Source: Jannaschia seohaensis
Lineage (GTDB): Bacteria > Pseudomonadota > Alphaproteobacteria > Rhodobacterales > Rhodobacteraceae
Direction: 5' to 3'
DNA: 64,000 nucleotides
Assembly: GCF_900116765.1 (NCBI RefSeq)
Contig: NZ_UETC01000005.1
Coordinates: forward strand, 1-64,000
The notes under the pieces were generated by a model, which worked only from the letters and a program-made list of their open reading frames with translations, ran no database searches and had not been told where the DNA came from. Below are positions 8,960-16,751 of the stretch, piece after piece. Within the stretch, counting starts at the first letter, position 1. Every line of letters starts with the position of its first letter. A program made the position numbers and the translations under genes.

Positions 8960-10267
8960 ATGGCGCGCGAGTATCTGAAAAAGGCCACCAAGACGGCGCG
9001 GTCCGACGCAGCCGACGTTTCGGCCACGGTGCAGGGCATCCTGGACGATATCGAGCAGGGCGGCGACGCCAAGGCGCTGGAATACGCGGCCAAGTTCGAC
9101 AAATACGACGGCCCGATCCTGATGTCCGAGGCCGAGATCGAGGCCGCCTGCGCCCAGGTTCCCGAAAAGCTCAAGGCCGACATCGAGTTCAGCCACGCCA
9201 ACGTCAAGCGTTTCGCCGAGCTTCAGAAATCGACCATGACCGATGTCGAGACGGAGGTCGTTCCAGGCCTCATCGCCGGTCAGAAGGTCATGCCGGTCGA
9301 GGCCGCGGGCTGCTACGTGCCGGGCGGGCGCTACAGCCATATCGCCTCGGCCATCATGACGGTGACGACGGCCAAGGTCGCCGGCTGCAAGCACATCACC
9401 GCCTGTTCCCCGCCGCGCCCCGGCGTCGGCATCGCCCCGGCTATCGTCTATGCCGCCAAGATCTGCGGCGCGGACGCGATCCTCGCCATGGGCGGAGTGC
9501 AGGGCGTGGCCTCCATGGCGTTCGGCCTGCACGGGCTGCCCAAGGCGAACATCCTGGTGGGCCCGGGCAACCAGTTCGTGGCCGAGGCCAAGCGCATCCT
9601 CTACGGCCGTGTCGGCATCGACATGATCGCTGGTCCGACCGATTCGCTGATCCTGGCCGACAAGACCGCCGACCCGGAGATCGTCGCCGCCGACCTCGTG
9701 GGGCAGGCGGAGCACGGCTATAACTCGCCGGTCTGGCTGGTCACTGACGACCGCGCCCTGGCCGAGACGGTGATGGCCCGCGTGCCCGAGCTGATCGCCG
9801 AGCTGCCCGAGGTGAACCGCGACAACGCCACCGCCGCCTGGCGCGACTATGCCGAGGTGATCCTCTGCGACGGGCGCGAGGAAATGGCCGCGACCTCCGA
9901 CGAATACGCGCCCGAGCACCTGACGGTGCAGGCCGAGGATCTCGACTGGTGGCTGGACCGGCTGACCTGCTACGGCTCGCTCTTCCTGGGCGAGGAGACG
10001 ACGGTGGCCTTCGGCGACAAGGCCTCCGGCACCAACCACGTGCTGCCGACCAGCCGGGCCGCGACCTATACCGGCGGTCTGTCGGTGCACAAATACATGA
10101 AGGTCGTGACCTGGCAGCGGGCCACCCGCGAGGGGGCGAAGGACGTGGCCATCGCCACCGCGCGGATTTCCCGGCTGGAAGGGATGGAGGGCCATGCCCG
10201 CACCGCCGATATCCGGCTGGCCAAATACTTCCCCGGCGAGAACTTCGACCTGAGCGCTGAGGAGTGA
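8960..10267 (+). CDS. hpsN: Sulfopropanediol 3-dehydrogenase (HpsN), histidinol-dehydrogenase family
   Basis: Predicted to oxidise (R)-2,3-dihydroxypropane-1-sulfonate (DHPS) to (R)-sulfolactate with NAD+, in the cytoplasm. The 435-residue product belongs to the HisD family (AAGCYVPGGRYSHIASA, ILVGPGNQFVAEAKR, DLVGQAEHG) but has the HpsN-type ends: N-terminal MAREYLKKATKTARSDAADV and C-terminal HARTADIRLAKYFPGE. The context (sulfopyruvate decarboxylase genes downstream, no his genes) supports HpsN over histidinol dehydrogenase. The ATG at 8960 follows GGGGAGGA by 6-7 nt; an earlier in-frame ATG at 8942 has none. Its stop overlaps the GTG of the next gene. Regulation is by the divergent LacI protein through the operators at 8891-8930. 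Confidence 0.85.
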   Translation: MAREYLKKATKTARSDAADVSATVQGILDDIEQGGDAKALEYAAKFDKYDGPILMSEAEIEAACAQVPEKLKADIEFSHANVKRFAELQKSTMTDVETEVVPGLIAGQKVMPVEAAGCYVPGGRYSHIASAIMTVTTAKVAGCKHITACSPPRPGVGIAPAIVYAAKICGADAILAMGGVQGVASMAFGLHGLPKANILVGPGNQFVAEAKRILYGRVGIDMIAGPTDSLILADKTADPEIVAADLVGQAEHGYNSPVWLVTDDRALAETVMARVPELIAELPEVNRDNATAAWRDYAEVILCDGREEMAATSDEYAPEHLTVQAEDLDWWLDRLTCYGSLFLGEETTVAFGDKASGTNHVLPTSRAATYTGGLSVHKYMKVVTWQRATREGAKDVAIATARISRLEGMEGHARTADIRLAKYFPGENFDLSAEE

Positions 10268-11214
10268 AAGCGCTCGTCTATACCGGCCCCGAGGCGCTGG
10301 AGGTCCGGGAGGTCCCGGATCCCATCGCTGCCGATGGGGAGGTCGAGGTTCGGGTCGCGCGGGTCGGCATCTGCGGCTCGGACATGCACGCCTTTCTCGG
10401 TCATGACGAGCGGCGCCCGGCTCCGCTGATCCTGGGCCATGAGGCGTCAGGGCTTGCGGGCGGCCGCCGGGTGACCGTGAACCCGCTCGTCACCTGCATG
10501 ACCTGCCCCGCCTGCCTGCGCGGAGAGACCAATCTCTGCGCGCGCCGCCAGATCATCTCCATGCCCCCGCGAGAAGGCGCCTTTGCCGGTGCCGTCGCCA
10601 TGCCGGAGCGCAACCTCGTCGATGTGCCCGATCACGTGACCGACGCACAAGCGGCCCTGGCCGAGCCCATCGCCTGCGGCTGGAACGGCGCGCGCAGCGG
10701 CATCGCCGCCGCGGGCGTGGCGGACCGGGCGCTGGTTCTGGGCGGCGGGGCGATCGGATTGGGCGCCGCGCTCTGCCTCATGGCGCAAGGCGTGGGCGAC
10801 GTCACAGTGGTCGAGCCCAACGACATGCGCCGCGCCTTTCTCGACGGGCATGTCCAGACGGCCGCCAAGGCGCCCGACGGCGCCTTCGATGTGGTGGTGG
10901 ACGCGGTCGGGATCGATCCGACGCGGGCGGCGGCCTCCGCCGCCGTGCGGCCCGGCGGCGCCATCGTCCATATCGGTCTGGGCGGCGGGCAGGGGGGGCT
11001 GGATCTGCGGCGCATCACGTTGCAGCAGATCGCCTTCCTCGGCATCTACACCTACACGGCGCAGGACTTCCGCGACACCTGCGCCGCCATGTTCGACGGT
11101 CGCCTGGGCCCCCTGGACTGGGTCGAGGAGCGCCCGCTCACCGAAGGTGCCCGCGCCTTCGCCGACATCCGCGCGGGGGCCGTGGCGGCCCCTAAGATCC
11201 TACTCGTTCCCTGA
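10264..11214 (+). CDS. Zinc-type alcohol dehydrogenase of the DHPS operon
   Basis: A 316-residue medium-chain dehydrogenase. Catalytic zinc ligands appear as C37 (GICGSD) and H59-E60 (LGHEASG), the structural-zinc lobe as CMTCPACLRGETNLC, and the nucleotide fold as VLGGGAIGLGAAL. It starts with GTG at 10264, overlapping the hpsN stop (GTGA), so translation is coupled. Between hpsN and comD the pathway needs an enzyme that oxidises sulfolactate to sulfopyruvate, or one that inverts S-DHPS through a 2-keto intermediate (the HpsO/HpsP role). Either is possible here; the sequence alone does not decide. It is a little shorter than the usual 335-350 residues. Confidence 0.8.
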   Translation: MKALVYTGPEALEVREVPDPIAADGEVEVRVARVGICGSDMHAFLGHDERRPAPLILGHEASGLAGGRRVTVNPLVTCMTCPACLRGETNLCARRQIISMPPREGAFAGAVAMPERNLVDVPDHVTDAQAALAEPIACGWNGARSGIAAAGVADRALVLGGGAIGLGAALCLMAQGVGDVTVVEPNDMRRAFLDGHVQTAAKAPDGAFDVVVDAVGIDPTRAAASAAVRPGGAIVHIGLGGGQGGLDLRRITLQQIAFLGIYTYTAQDFRDTCAAMFDGRLGPLDWVEERPLTEGARAFADIRAGAVAAPKILLVP

Positions 11215-11227
11215 AAGGAGCCCCGTT

Positions 11228-11734
11228 TTGGATATCGACAAGAGGATTTGCGACGACCTGGTCGCGAACGACATCTCGTTCGTCACCACCGTCCCCTGCA
11301 AGCAGCTGGCCGGCGTGATCGACGAGGTCGAAAAGCGCCCCGAGATCTTCCACATCCCTTCCAACAAGGAAGATGAGGGCATGGGCCTCTGCGCCGGCGC
11401 CTGGATGGGCGGCAAGCGGCCGATGATCATCATGCAGAACACCGCGCTGGGCGTGACGCTGAACACGCTGGCGACGCTGACGCAGTTCTACCGCATGCCC
11501 CTGCCGATGCTGATCTCCTATCGCGGAGAGCTGCGGGAGCCCGTCGCCTGCCAGGTCGAAATGGCGGTCCACACCAAGGCCCTGCTCGCGCAGATGCACA
11601 TCCCGACCTACCATTTCCACTGGCAGAAAGATGTCGAGGAGTTCGACAACATCCTCAAATACACCTTCATGTGCAACAAGCCCGTGGCGATCCTGACCGA
11701 CGCCAATTTCTGGGGAGGCTACGGCGACCAATGA
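11228..11734 (+). CDS. comD: Sulfopyruvate decarboxylase, alpha subunit
   Basis: With ComE it decarboxylates sulfopyruvate to sulfoacetaldehyde using thiamine diphosphate. The 168-residue product begins (L/M)DIDKRICDDLVANDISFVTT and contains VPCKQLAGVIDE, NKEDEGMGLCAGAWMGGKR and MQNTALGVTLNTLATL, the pyrimidine-binding half of a ThDP enzyme with the catalytic glutamate in NKEDEG. The start is a TTG at 11228, 7 nt after AAAGGAG (11214-11220), which also overlaps the previous stop; no ATG fits. The stop overlaps the comE ATG. Sulfoacetaldehyde would then go to Xsc, whose gene is not in this window. Confidence 0.88.
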   Translation: MDIDKRICDDLVANDISFVTTVPCKQLAGVIDEVEKRPEIFHIPSNKEDEGMGLCAGAWMGGKRPMIIMQNTALGVTLNTLATLTQFYRMPLPMLISYRGELREPVACQVEMAVHTKALLAQMHIPTYHFHWQKDVEEFDNILKYTFMCNKPVAILTDANFWGGYGDQ

Positions 11735-12285
11735 TCCGTTCCGAAATCCTGAAAGAGATCGCTCCGATCCTTCGTGACCAGCTGGTGGTCTGCAATATCG
11801 GCATCCCGTCGCAGGAGCTGCACGCGATCGACGACCAGCCGACCAACTTCTACATGCTGGGCACGATGGGCCTAGCCTCGTCGATCGGCCTGGGCCTCGC
11901 GCTGGCGCAGCCCAAGACGGTGATCGTGATCGACGGCGACGGCTCGATCCTGACCAATATGGGCACGCTGCCGACCATCGCGAACAACGTGGCCGACAAC
12001 TACATCCTGATGATCATCGACAACGGGTCCTACGGCTCGACCGGGGATCAGCCGACCTATACGGGCAAGAAGACCTCGCTCGCCAAGGTCGCCGAGGCCT
12101 GTGGCTGCGAGAACGTGATCGAGTGCAAGGATGTGGACACCGGTGAAGTGCTCCAGAAGGCTATCGACTCCAAGAAGATGCACATCATCGTCGTCAAGTG
12201 CGACAGCGGCAACGCCAAGATGCCCGTCATCACGATGGATCCGGTGGTGATCAAGCATCGCTTCATGGAAGCCGTGAAGGCCTGA
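11731..12285 (+). CDS. comE: Sulfopyruvate decarboxylase, beta subunit
   Basis: Diphosphate-binding half of the two-subunit ThDP enzyme. The 184-residue product has the GDGSILTNMGTLPTIAN motif (GDG-x(n)-N type Mg/ThDP site), preceded by NFYMLGTMGLASSIGLG and followed by IIDNGSYGSTGDQPTY. Length matches free-standing ComE subunits (about 180-190). It starts by ATGA overlap with comD, so the two subunits are made together. It ends the operon; a 67-nt long hairpin follows 17 bp after the stop. Confidence 0.9.
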   Translation: MIRSEILKEIAPILRDQLVVCNIGIPSQELHAIDDQPTNFYMLGTMGLASSIGLGLALAQPKTVIVIDGDGSILTNMGTLPTIANNVADNYILMIIDNGSYGSTGDQPTYTGKKTSLAKVAEACGCENVIECKDVDTGEVLQKAIDSKKMHIIVVKCDSGNAKMPVITMDPVVIKHRFMEAVKA

Positions 12286-12302
12286 GGGCCGGCGGTCCAA
12301 CA

Positions 12303-12369
12303 GTGAGTATTTAGAAACCCGTGATGAGGGGCGCGCGTCTCTCCTCATCACGGGTTGTAAAATACTCAC
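12303..12369. repeat. Long imperfect hairpin downstream of comE
   Basis: Arms of 27 nt: GTGAGTATTT / AAATACTCAC outside and AACCCGTGATGAGG / CCTCATCACGGGTT inside, separated by a 3x3 mismatch, with a 13-nt loop (12330-12342). 24 of 27 positions pair. There is no T-tract on either side, so it is not a classical intrinsic terminator; it may protect the mRNA end, terminate with Rho, or be a folded pair of inverted intergenic repeats (the GAGTATTT core is shared with the dispersed repeat family). Confidence 0.75.
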
Positions 12370-12450
12370 GACGCGACGGGAGCGGCTGGGTACGTCCTCA
12401 GGACAAGGGCCCGTCCCCCGCCCGCGCCCCTGCGCCCTCCCGCCCACGCG

Positions 12451-12720
12451 TTACGCCAGGCGCAGTGCGTCGTCGGTCATCTCCAGCCGCGCCGTCCCCT
12501 CCCCGTCGATCTCCGGCCAGCCCGGCGGGTCGGGCCGCGGTCGCCCGTCGCTCTCCACGATCACCGACCGCGTAGCGCCGGGGATGCCCCCGGCGCCGGC
12601 GGTGGCGATCTCGCGGAAGTGGTCGGAGATAGGCCGACAGACCTTGCCGCCCGCGCCGCGCCTCTGGCTCGCAGCCGAAGCGATCCTTCCGATCTGCTCG
12701 ATTGACCTCCTCGGCCGTTC
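12451..12720 (-). pseudogene. Decayed second copy of frcK (kinase C-terminal half)
   Basis: The minus strand reads AGGKVCRPISDHFREIATAG, then AGGIPGATRSVIVES, PPGWPEIDGEGTARLEMTDD and ALRLA before a TAA at 12453-12451. This aligns without gaps to FrcK residues AGEDVYHPIFDRSREIAIAG, AGHIPAQTRVVVVEG, APGWRDIEWDITARLEVPDD and ELRLR just upstream. The P-loop half is not recognisable and the last 35-40 residues are lost. The offset between the copies is about 600 bp, close to the length of frcK, so an old tandem duplication is the simplest origin. Confidence 0.75.
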
Positions 12721-12920
12721 ATCCGACAGGACTGCGGAAACCTGACGGGCGCTCGAACGGCGCTGGGAGGCAGCGGCGGACGGGACGACGTCTTGCAGTG
12801 TGGCTTTCCTGCCCGGAGAGGGCCGTGACGGCAGAGATCGGATGTGACGGGGCGACGTTTCTCACGTCTAGGCTTGAGACGCGCGGACAGCCGTGCCCCG
12901 CCCGCCGGATGGGCGAGCGG

Positions 12921-13499
12921 CTATGTCAGAACCAAATCCGGTTTCCGCGACCCCTCGCGGACCAGCCGTGCGTTCGGCATGTCGTTGCCGTCGATCTTCG
13001 CGGCACGCGCCTCGGGCGTCATCCAGGCCCAGCGCTCGGCAAGGCGGAGGCGCAGCTCGTCGTCCGGCACCTCCAGCCGGGCGGTGATGTCCCACTCGAT
13101 GTCGCGCCAGCCCGGCGCGTCGAGCAGCAGCCAGTTGCCTTCGACCACGACGACACGTGTCTGGGCGGGGATATGGCCAGCGCCCGCGATGGCTATCTCG
13201 CGGGAGCGGTCGAAGATCGGGTGATAGACGTCCTCGCCCGCGCGCAGCGCCGCGACGGTCCGGGCGAAGCCGCCCAGGTCGAAGGTCTCGGGCGCGCCCT
13301 TGCGGGGCAGCAGGCCGCGCGGTCCGAGGATCCTGTCGTCCAGGTGAAAGCCGTCCATCGGCAGCACCGCGCCGCCGGTCCGCTCCGCCAGGGTTTCGGC
13401 CAAGGTCGACTTACCGGAGGCGGGCGGGCCGGCCAGCGCCACCACCACCCGGTCGCCCGGATGAGCTTCGATGCGGGCGAGCAGGGCGTCGAGGCTCAC
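12921..13499 (-). CDS. frcK: FrcK-like kinase (P-loop, uridine kinase/phosphoribulokinase superfamily)
   Basis: A 192-residue P-loop kinase with Walker A AGPPASGKST near residue 22, PMDGFHLDDRIL (substrate-binding Asp), YHPIFDRSREIA and VVVVEGNWLLLD. In Sinorhizobium the fourth gene of the frc fructose operon is a kinase of this type; the exact substrate is not established. It starts with GTG at 13499, overlapping the frcA stop (GTGA), so it is translationally coupled to the transporter. A broken duplicate lies directly downstream. Confidence 0.85.
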   Translation of the reverse strand: MSLDALLARIEAHPGDRVVVALAGPPASGKSTLAETLAERTGGAVLPMDGFHLDDRILGPRGLLPRKGAPETFDLGGFARTVAALRAGEDVYHPIFDRSREIAIAGAGHIPAQTRVVVVEGNWLLLDAPGWRDIEWDITARLEVPDDELRLRLAERWAWMTPEARAAKIDGNDMPNARLVREGSRKPDLVLT

Positions 13500-14266
13500 G
13501 CGGCCTCCGGCTCCTTGGCGCCGGTCATGTAGGCCACGGCGTCGGACATCGTATGTTCCTTTGGGTCGATGACCGTCAGGCGCTTGCCCAGGCGATGGAC
13601 ATGGATGCGGTCGGCGACCTCGAAGACATGCGGCATGTTGTGGGAGATCAGGATGATCGGGATGCCCCGTGCTTTCACGTCCTGGATCAGCTCCAGCACG
13701 CGGCGGCTCTCCTTGACGCCCAGCGCCGCGGTCGGCTCGTCCAAGATGATGACCTTGGAGCCGAACGCGGCGGCGCGGGCCACGGCCACGCCCTGTCGCT
13801 GACCGCCCGACAGGGTCTCGACCGCCTGGTTGATGTTCTGGATCGTCATCAGGCCCAGGTCGCTCAGCTTTTCGCGCGCGAATTTCTCCATGGCGGCGCG
13901 GTCGAGCATCCGCAGATACTTGCCTCGCCAGCCGGGCTTCCGCATCTCCCGACCCATGAACATGTTGTCGGTGATCGAGAGGGCCGGGGACATGGCGAGC
14001 GTCTGGTAGACCGTCTCGATCCCTGCCTCCCGAGCATCGATGGGCGAGGTGAAATGAACCTGCTTGCCTTCCAGCCAGACCTCGCCCTCGTCGGGGATCA
14101 CGGCGCCGGAGACGGCCTTGATCAGGCTCGACTTCCCCGCACCGTTGTCGCCGATCACGGCGAGGATCTCGCCGGGATAGAGGTCGAAGTCGCAATGGTC
14201 GAGCGCGGTTACGCGGCCATAGCGCTTGACCAGGTTGCGGCCTTTGAGAATGGGCTCCTGGGTCAT
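13496..14266 (-). CDS. frcA: FrcA, sugar ABC transporter ATP-binding protein
   Basis: Single-domain ATPase of a fructose/mannose/ribose-type ABC importer. The 256-residue product has Walker A GDNGAGKSS, signature LSGGQRQGVAVARA, Walker B VIILDEP and the H-loop ILISHNM. Unlike RbsA/XylG it is one cassette, not two, as in the Frc system of rhizobia; residues LKGRNLVKRYGRVTALDHCD and MTGAKEPE at the ends match that family. ATG at 14266 preferred over 14287 on family length and an AAAGGTG upstream. It is 85 bp downstream of frcC. Confidence 0.93.
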   Translation of the reverse strand: MTQEPILKGRNLVKRYGRVTALDHCDFDLYPGEILAVIGDNGAGKSSLIKAVSGAVIPDEGEVWLEGKQVHFTSPIDAREAGIETVYQTLAMSPALSITDNMFMGREMRKPGWRGKYLRMLDRAAMEKFAREKLSDLGLMTIQNINQAVETLSGGQRQGVAVARAAAFGSKVIILDEPTAALGVKESRRVLELIQDVKARGIPIILISHNMPHVFEVADRIHVHRLGKRLTVIDPKEHTMSDAVAYMTGAKEPEAA

Positions 14267-14351
14267 GGCGACACCTTTCTGATCCATTGGTTCCCGTTCG
14301 GATCTACTGTCACGATGGGAACGGTGCAGTCCGCGGTCCGGTCGAGCAACG

Positions 14352-15410
14352 TCATGCCGACACCTTCCTGATCCACTGGTCCACGGCCACGGCGGCGATG
14401 ATGAGCACGCCGATGAGGAGGTAGGTCCACTGCGCGTCCGCGCCGAGCAGGCGCAGGCCCAGGGTGAACACGCCGACGATCAGCGCGCCGAAGAACGTCC
14501 CCAGGATCGAGCCGCGCCCGCCGAAGAGCGAGATGCCCCCGATCACGACGGCGGTGATGCTCTCGATGTTGAGCAGCTGGCCCGAAGTCGGAGAGACCGA
14601 ACCGATCCGGCCGATCAGCGCCCAGCCCGCCATCGCGCAGATCAGACCGGCGAGGCCATAGACGGAAATCAGCGTCATCTTAACGTTCACACCAGAGAGC
14701 TGCGCCGCCTCTGGGTCGTCGCCGACCGCGTAGACATGCCGCCCCCAGGCCGTGTGTTTGAGCACGAAGGCCAGGACGACGACGAGCAGGACCATGAAGA
14801 TCACGCCCACCGTAAACACCGCGCCGCCGATCGAAAACTTCGCCCCCAGCAATTGCAACAAGGGGGCCGCTTCCTGGATGTCCTGCGACCGGATCGTCTC
14901 GTTGGCGGAGTAGAGGAAGTTCGCCGCCAGCACGATCTGCCACATGCCCAGCGTCACGATGAACGGCGGCAGCTTCATCACGGCGACCAGCCACCCGTTG
15001 ATGCAGCCGATGGCGGTGCCGAACATCAACCCGCAGGCGACGGCGACCTCGACGGGCAGGCCGTAGCGGAATGTGAACTGGCCCATGATCACCGAAGAGA
15101 TCACGGCGATGGCGCCGACGCTCAGATCGATGCCCGCCGTCAGGATGACCAGGCTCTGTGCCGCCGCCACGATGCCCACGATCTGCACCTGTTGCAGGAT
15201 CAGCGTGAGCGCGAACGGGCTGAAGAAGCGCGAGCCGAGCAAGAGGCCGAACACGATGACCGATGCGACCAGTACGATCAGCGGCACAAGCGCGGGGTTC
15301 ACGTGGAGCAGGTGCTGGATCGTCCCGACGATGCCGCGGTTCTTATGTTCGAACTCTGCGACTTTGTCGGCGCGGTTGATCGCGGATTCGTAGCTGTCGG
15401 ATTGGGACAT
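14352..15410 (-). CDS. frcC: FrcC, sugar ABC transporter permease
   Basis: Inner-membrane permease of the importer, 352 residues, BPD_transp_2 (RbsC-like) family with about ten hydrophobic segments. The conserved ILTAGIDLSVGAIAVISSV and the EAA-like region near GGISLFGGRGSILGTFFGAL are visible. The N-terminal cytosolic tail (MSQSDSYESAINRADKVAEF) is typical of FrcC. It lies 181 bp downstream of frcB; a short hairpin in that gap may lower permease relative to binding protein. Confidence 0.92.
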   Translation of the reverse strand: MSQSDSYESAINRADKVAEFEHKNRGIVGTIQHLLHVNPALVPLIVLVASVIVFGLLLGSRFFSPFALTLILQQVQIVGIVAAAQSLVILTAGIDLSVGAIAVISSVIMGQFTFRYGLPVEVAVACGLMFGTAIGCINGWLVAVMKLPPFIVTLGMWQIVLAANFLYSANETIRSQDIQEAAPLLQLLGAKFSIGGAVFTVGVIFMVLLVVVLAFVLKHTAWGRHVYAVGDDPEAAQLSGVNVKMTLISVYGLAGLICAMAGWALIGRIGSVSPTSGQLLNIESITAVVIGGISLFGGRGSILGTFFGALIVGVFTLGLRLLGADAQWTYLLIGVLIIAAVAVDQWIRKVSA

Positions 15411-15565
15411 CTTTGGCCTCTCGCCGGATGAGGGTGCGCGCGGCCTGGGACCGCGCGTCCGGTTGGTCTGAGGGTGCTAGGCCTGGGTCAGCCTGGCATC
15501 TGGGGAGGCCGAGCCGGTGATCGGCTCCGCCCGATCGCATCCCGGAGGCCCCGCAGGGCCCCCGC

Positions 15566-15581
15566 CGGGCGTGAGCGCCCG
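15566..15581. repeat. Hairpin between frcB and frcC
   Basis: CGGGCG, loop TGAG, CGCCCG, 11 bp after the frcB stop. No T-tract follows, so it is more likely an mRNA-stabilising or partial termination structure that favours binding-protein expression than a full terminator. Confidence 0.5.
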
Positions 15582-15591
15582 ATGTGGATGC

Positions 15592-16614
15592 TCAGCCCCA
15601 GCAGAGCTCTTTGCCCTCGGCGACCGAGATGCTCTCGATGCCGTCGACGGGCTGGTCTGTCACAAGGCCCACGCCGGTGTCGAAGAACGCCTTGCCGGGC
15701 GTTGGTTCCGGCTTGGTGCCTTCCTCGGCCCAGGTCTTGATGGCCTCGACCCCCAGCGATGCCATGAGCAGCGGGTACTGCTGCGAGGTCGCGCCGATCA
15801 CGCCGTCCTCGACGTTCTGCACGCCGGGGCAGCCGCCATCGACGGAAACGATCAGCACGTCGTTTTCACGGCCGATCGCACGGAGCGCTTCGTACGCACC
15901 GGCAGCGGCAGGTTCGTTGATCGTGTAGACGACATTGACCATCGGGTCGGCCGCCAGGATGTTCTCCATCGCGGTCCGTCCGCCCTCTTCGGAGCCTTGG
16001 GTGACGTCCTGACCGACGATGCGGGGGTCCTCTTCGTCGCCCCAGCGGTTCGGGTCTCCCAGTTCAATGCCAAAGCCGTCCAGGAAGCCCTGGTTGCGCA
16101 GAACGCCGACGGTCGGCTGGGAAACCTGGATGTTCAGCATCGCGATCTTGGCGTTCTCGGCCTCGTCGCCCATCTGCGCGCGCGCCCACTGTCCGATCAG
16201 AAGCCCCGCGAGGTAATTGTCGGTCGCGAAGGTGGCGTCAGCTGCGTCGGCGGGCGTCAGAGGCGTGTCCAGGGCGATGACCAAGAGGCCCGCGTCCCGC
16301 GCCTGCTGGACGGCGCCGGTGATGGAAGACGTGTCCGAGGCGGTGATCAAGATGCCCTTGGCGCCGTCGAGAATGCAGGTTTCGATGGCCTGAACCTGCG
16401 TCTCGTGGTCGCCGTCGAACTTGCCTGCGAAGGTCTTGAGCTCGACGCCAAGCTCTTCGGCCTTGGCGGTCGCGCCCTCGCGCATCTTCACGAAGAACGG
16501 GTTGGTGTCGGTCTTGGTGATCAGGCAGGCCGTCGTGGTGGCGTGGGCGTCCGCGAAGGCGGACCCGGTCATGGCCGTAAGCGCAAGAGCCGTGCCAGCG
16601 AGCAGTTTCTTCAT
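15592..16614 (-). CDS. frcB: FrcB, periplasmic sugar-binding protein
   Basis: Binds the sugar (fructose, possibly mannose or ribose) in the periplasm and delivers it to FrcC. The 340-residue product has a signal peptide [21 protein letters not shown], then the type-1 periplasmic binding fold: [73 protein letters not shown] and [20 protein letters not shown] (quoted in part). These stretches agree closely with FrcB of Sinorhizobium. The ATG at 16614 follows GGGAGGA by about 7 nt. It is the first gene of the frcBCAK operon and is divergent from the ROK regulator. Confidence 0.93.
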   Translation of the reverse strand: MKKLLAGTALALTAMTGSAFADAHATTTACLITKTDTNPFFVKMREGATAKAEELGVELKTFAGKFDGDHETQVQAIETCILDGAKGILITASDTSSITGAVQQARDAGLLVIALDTPLTPADAADATFATDNYLAGLLIGQWARAQMGDEAENAKIAMLNIQVSQPTVGVLRNQGFLDGFGIELGDPNRWGDEEDPRIVGQDVTQGSEEGGRTAMENILAADPMVNVVYTINEPAAAGAYEALRAIGRENDVLIVSVDGGCPGVQNVEDGVIGATSQQYPLLMASLGVEAIKTWAEEGTKPEPTPGKAFFDTGVGLVTDQPVDGIESISVAEGKELCWG

Positions 16615-16691
16615 CTTGGTATTCCTCCCAGTGGGACGGCACGATTCGGCCGTCATCACGCGAGATTTGACGCGAATCGAGAGAGGCGTCA

Positions 16692-16718
16692 ATTAATAAA
16701 TCCGGTTGATTTATTAAT
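16692..16718. promoter_or_regulatory. FrcR operator (perfect AT-rich inverted repeat)
   Basis: ATTAATAAATC (16692-16702), CGGTT, GATTTATTAAT (16708-16718): 11-bp perfect arms in an otherwise very GC-rich region, between frcB and the ROK gene. ROK repressors bind AT-rich inverted repeats of this kind, so it is the likely site for control of both directions. Confidence 0.8.
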
Positions 16719-16751
16719 CCGCCTTTGGCACGGAGGAGGGCGGAGGTGCGG

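Noticed and set aside
8960-10267. Histidinol dehydrogenase (hisD)
   Set aside because: Family fold is the same, but the ends match HpsN and the operon contains comDE and no histidine genes.
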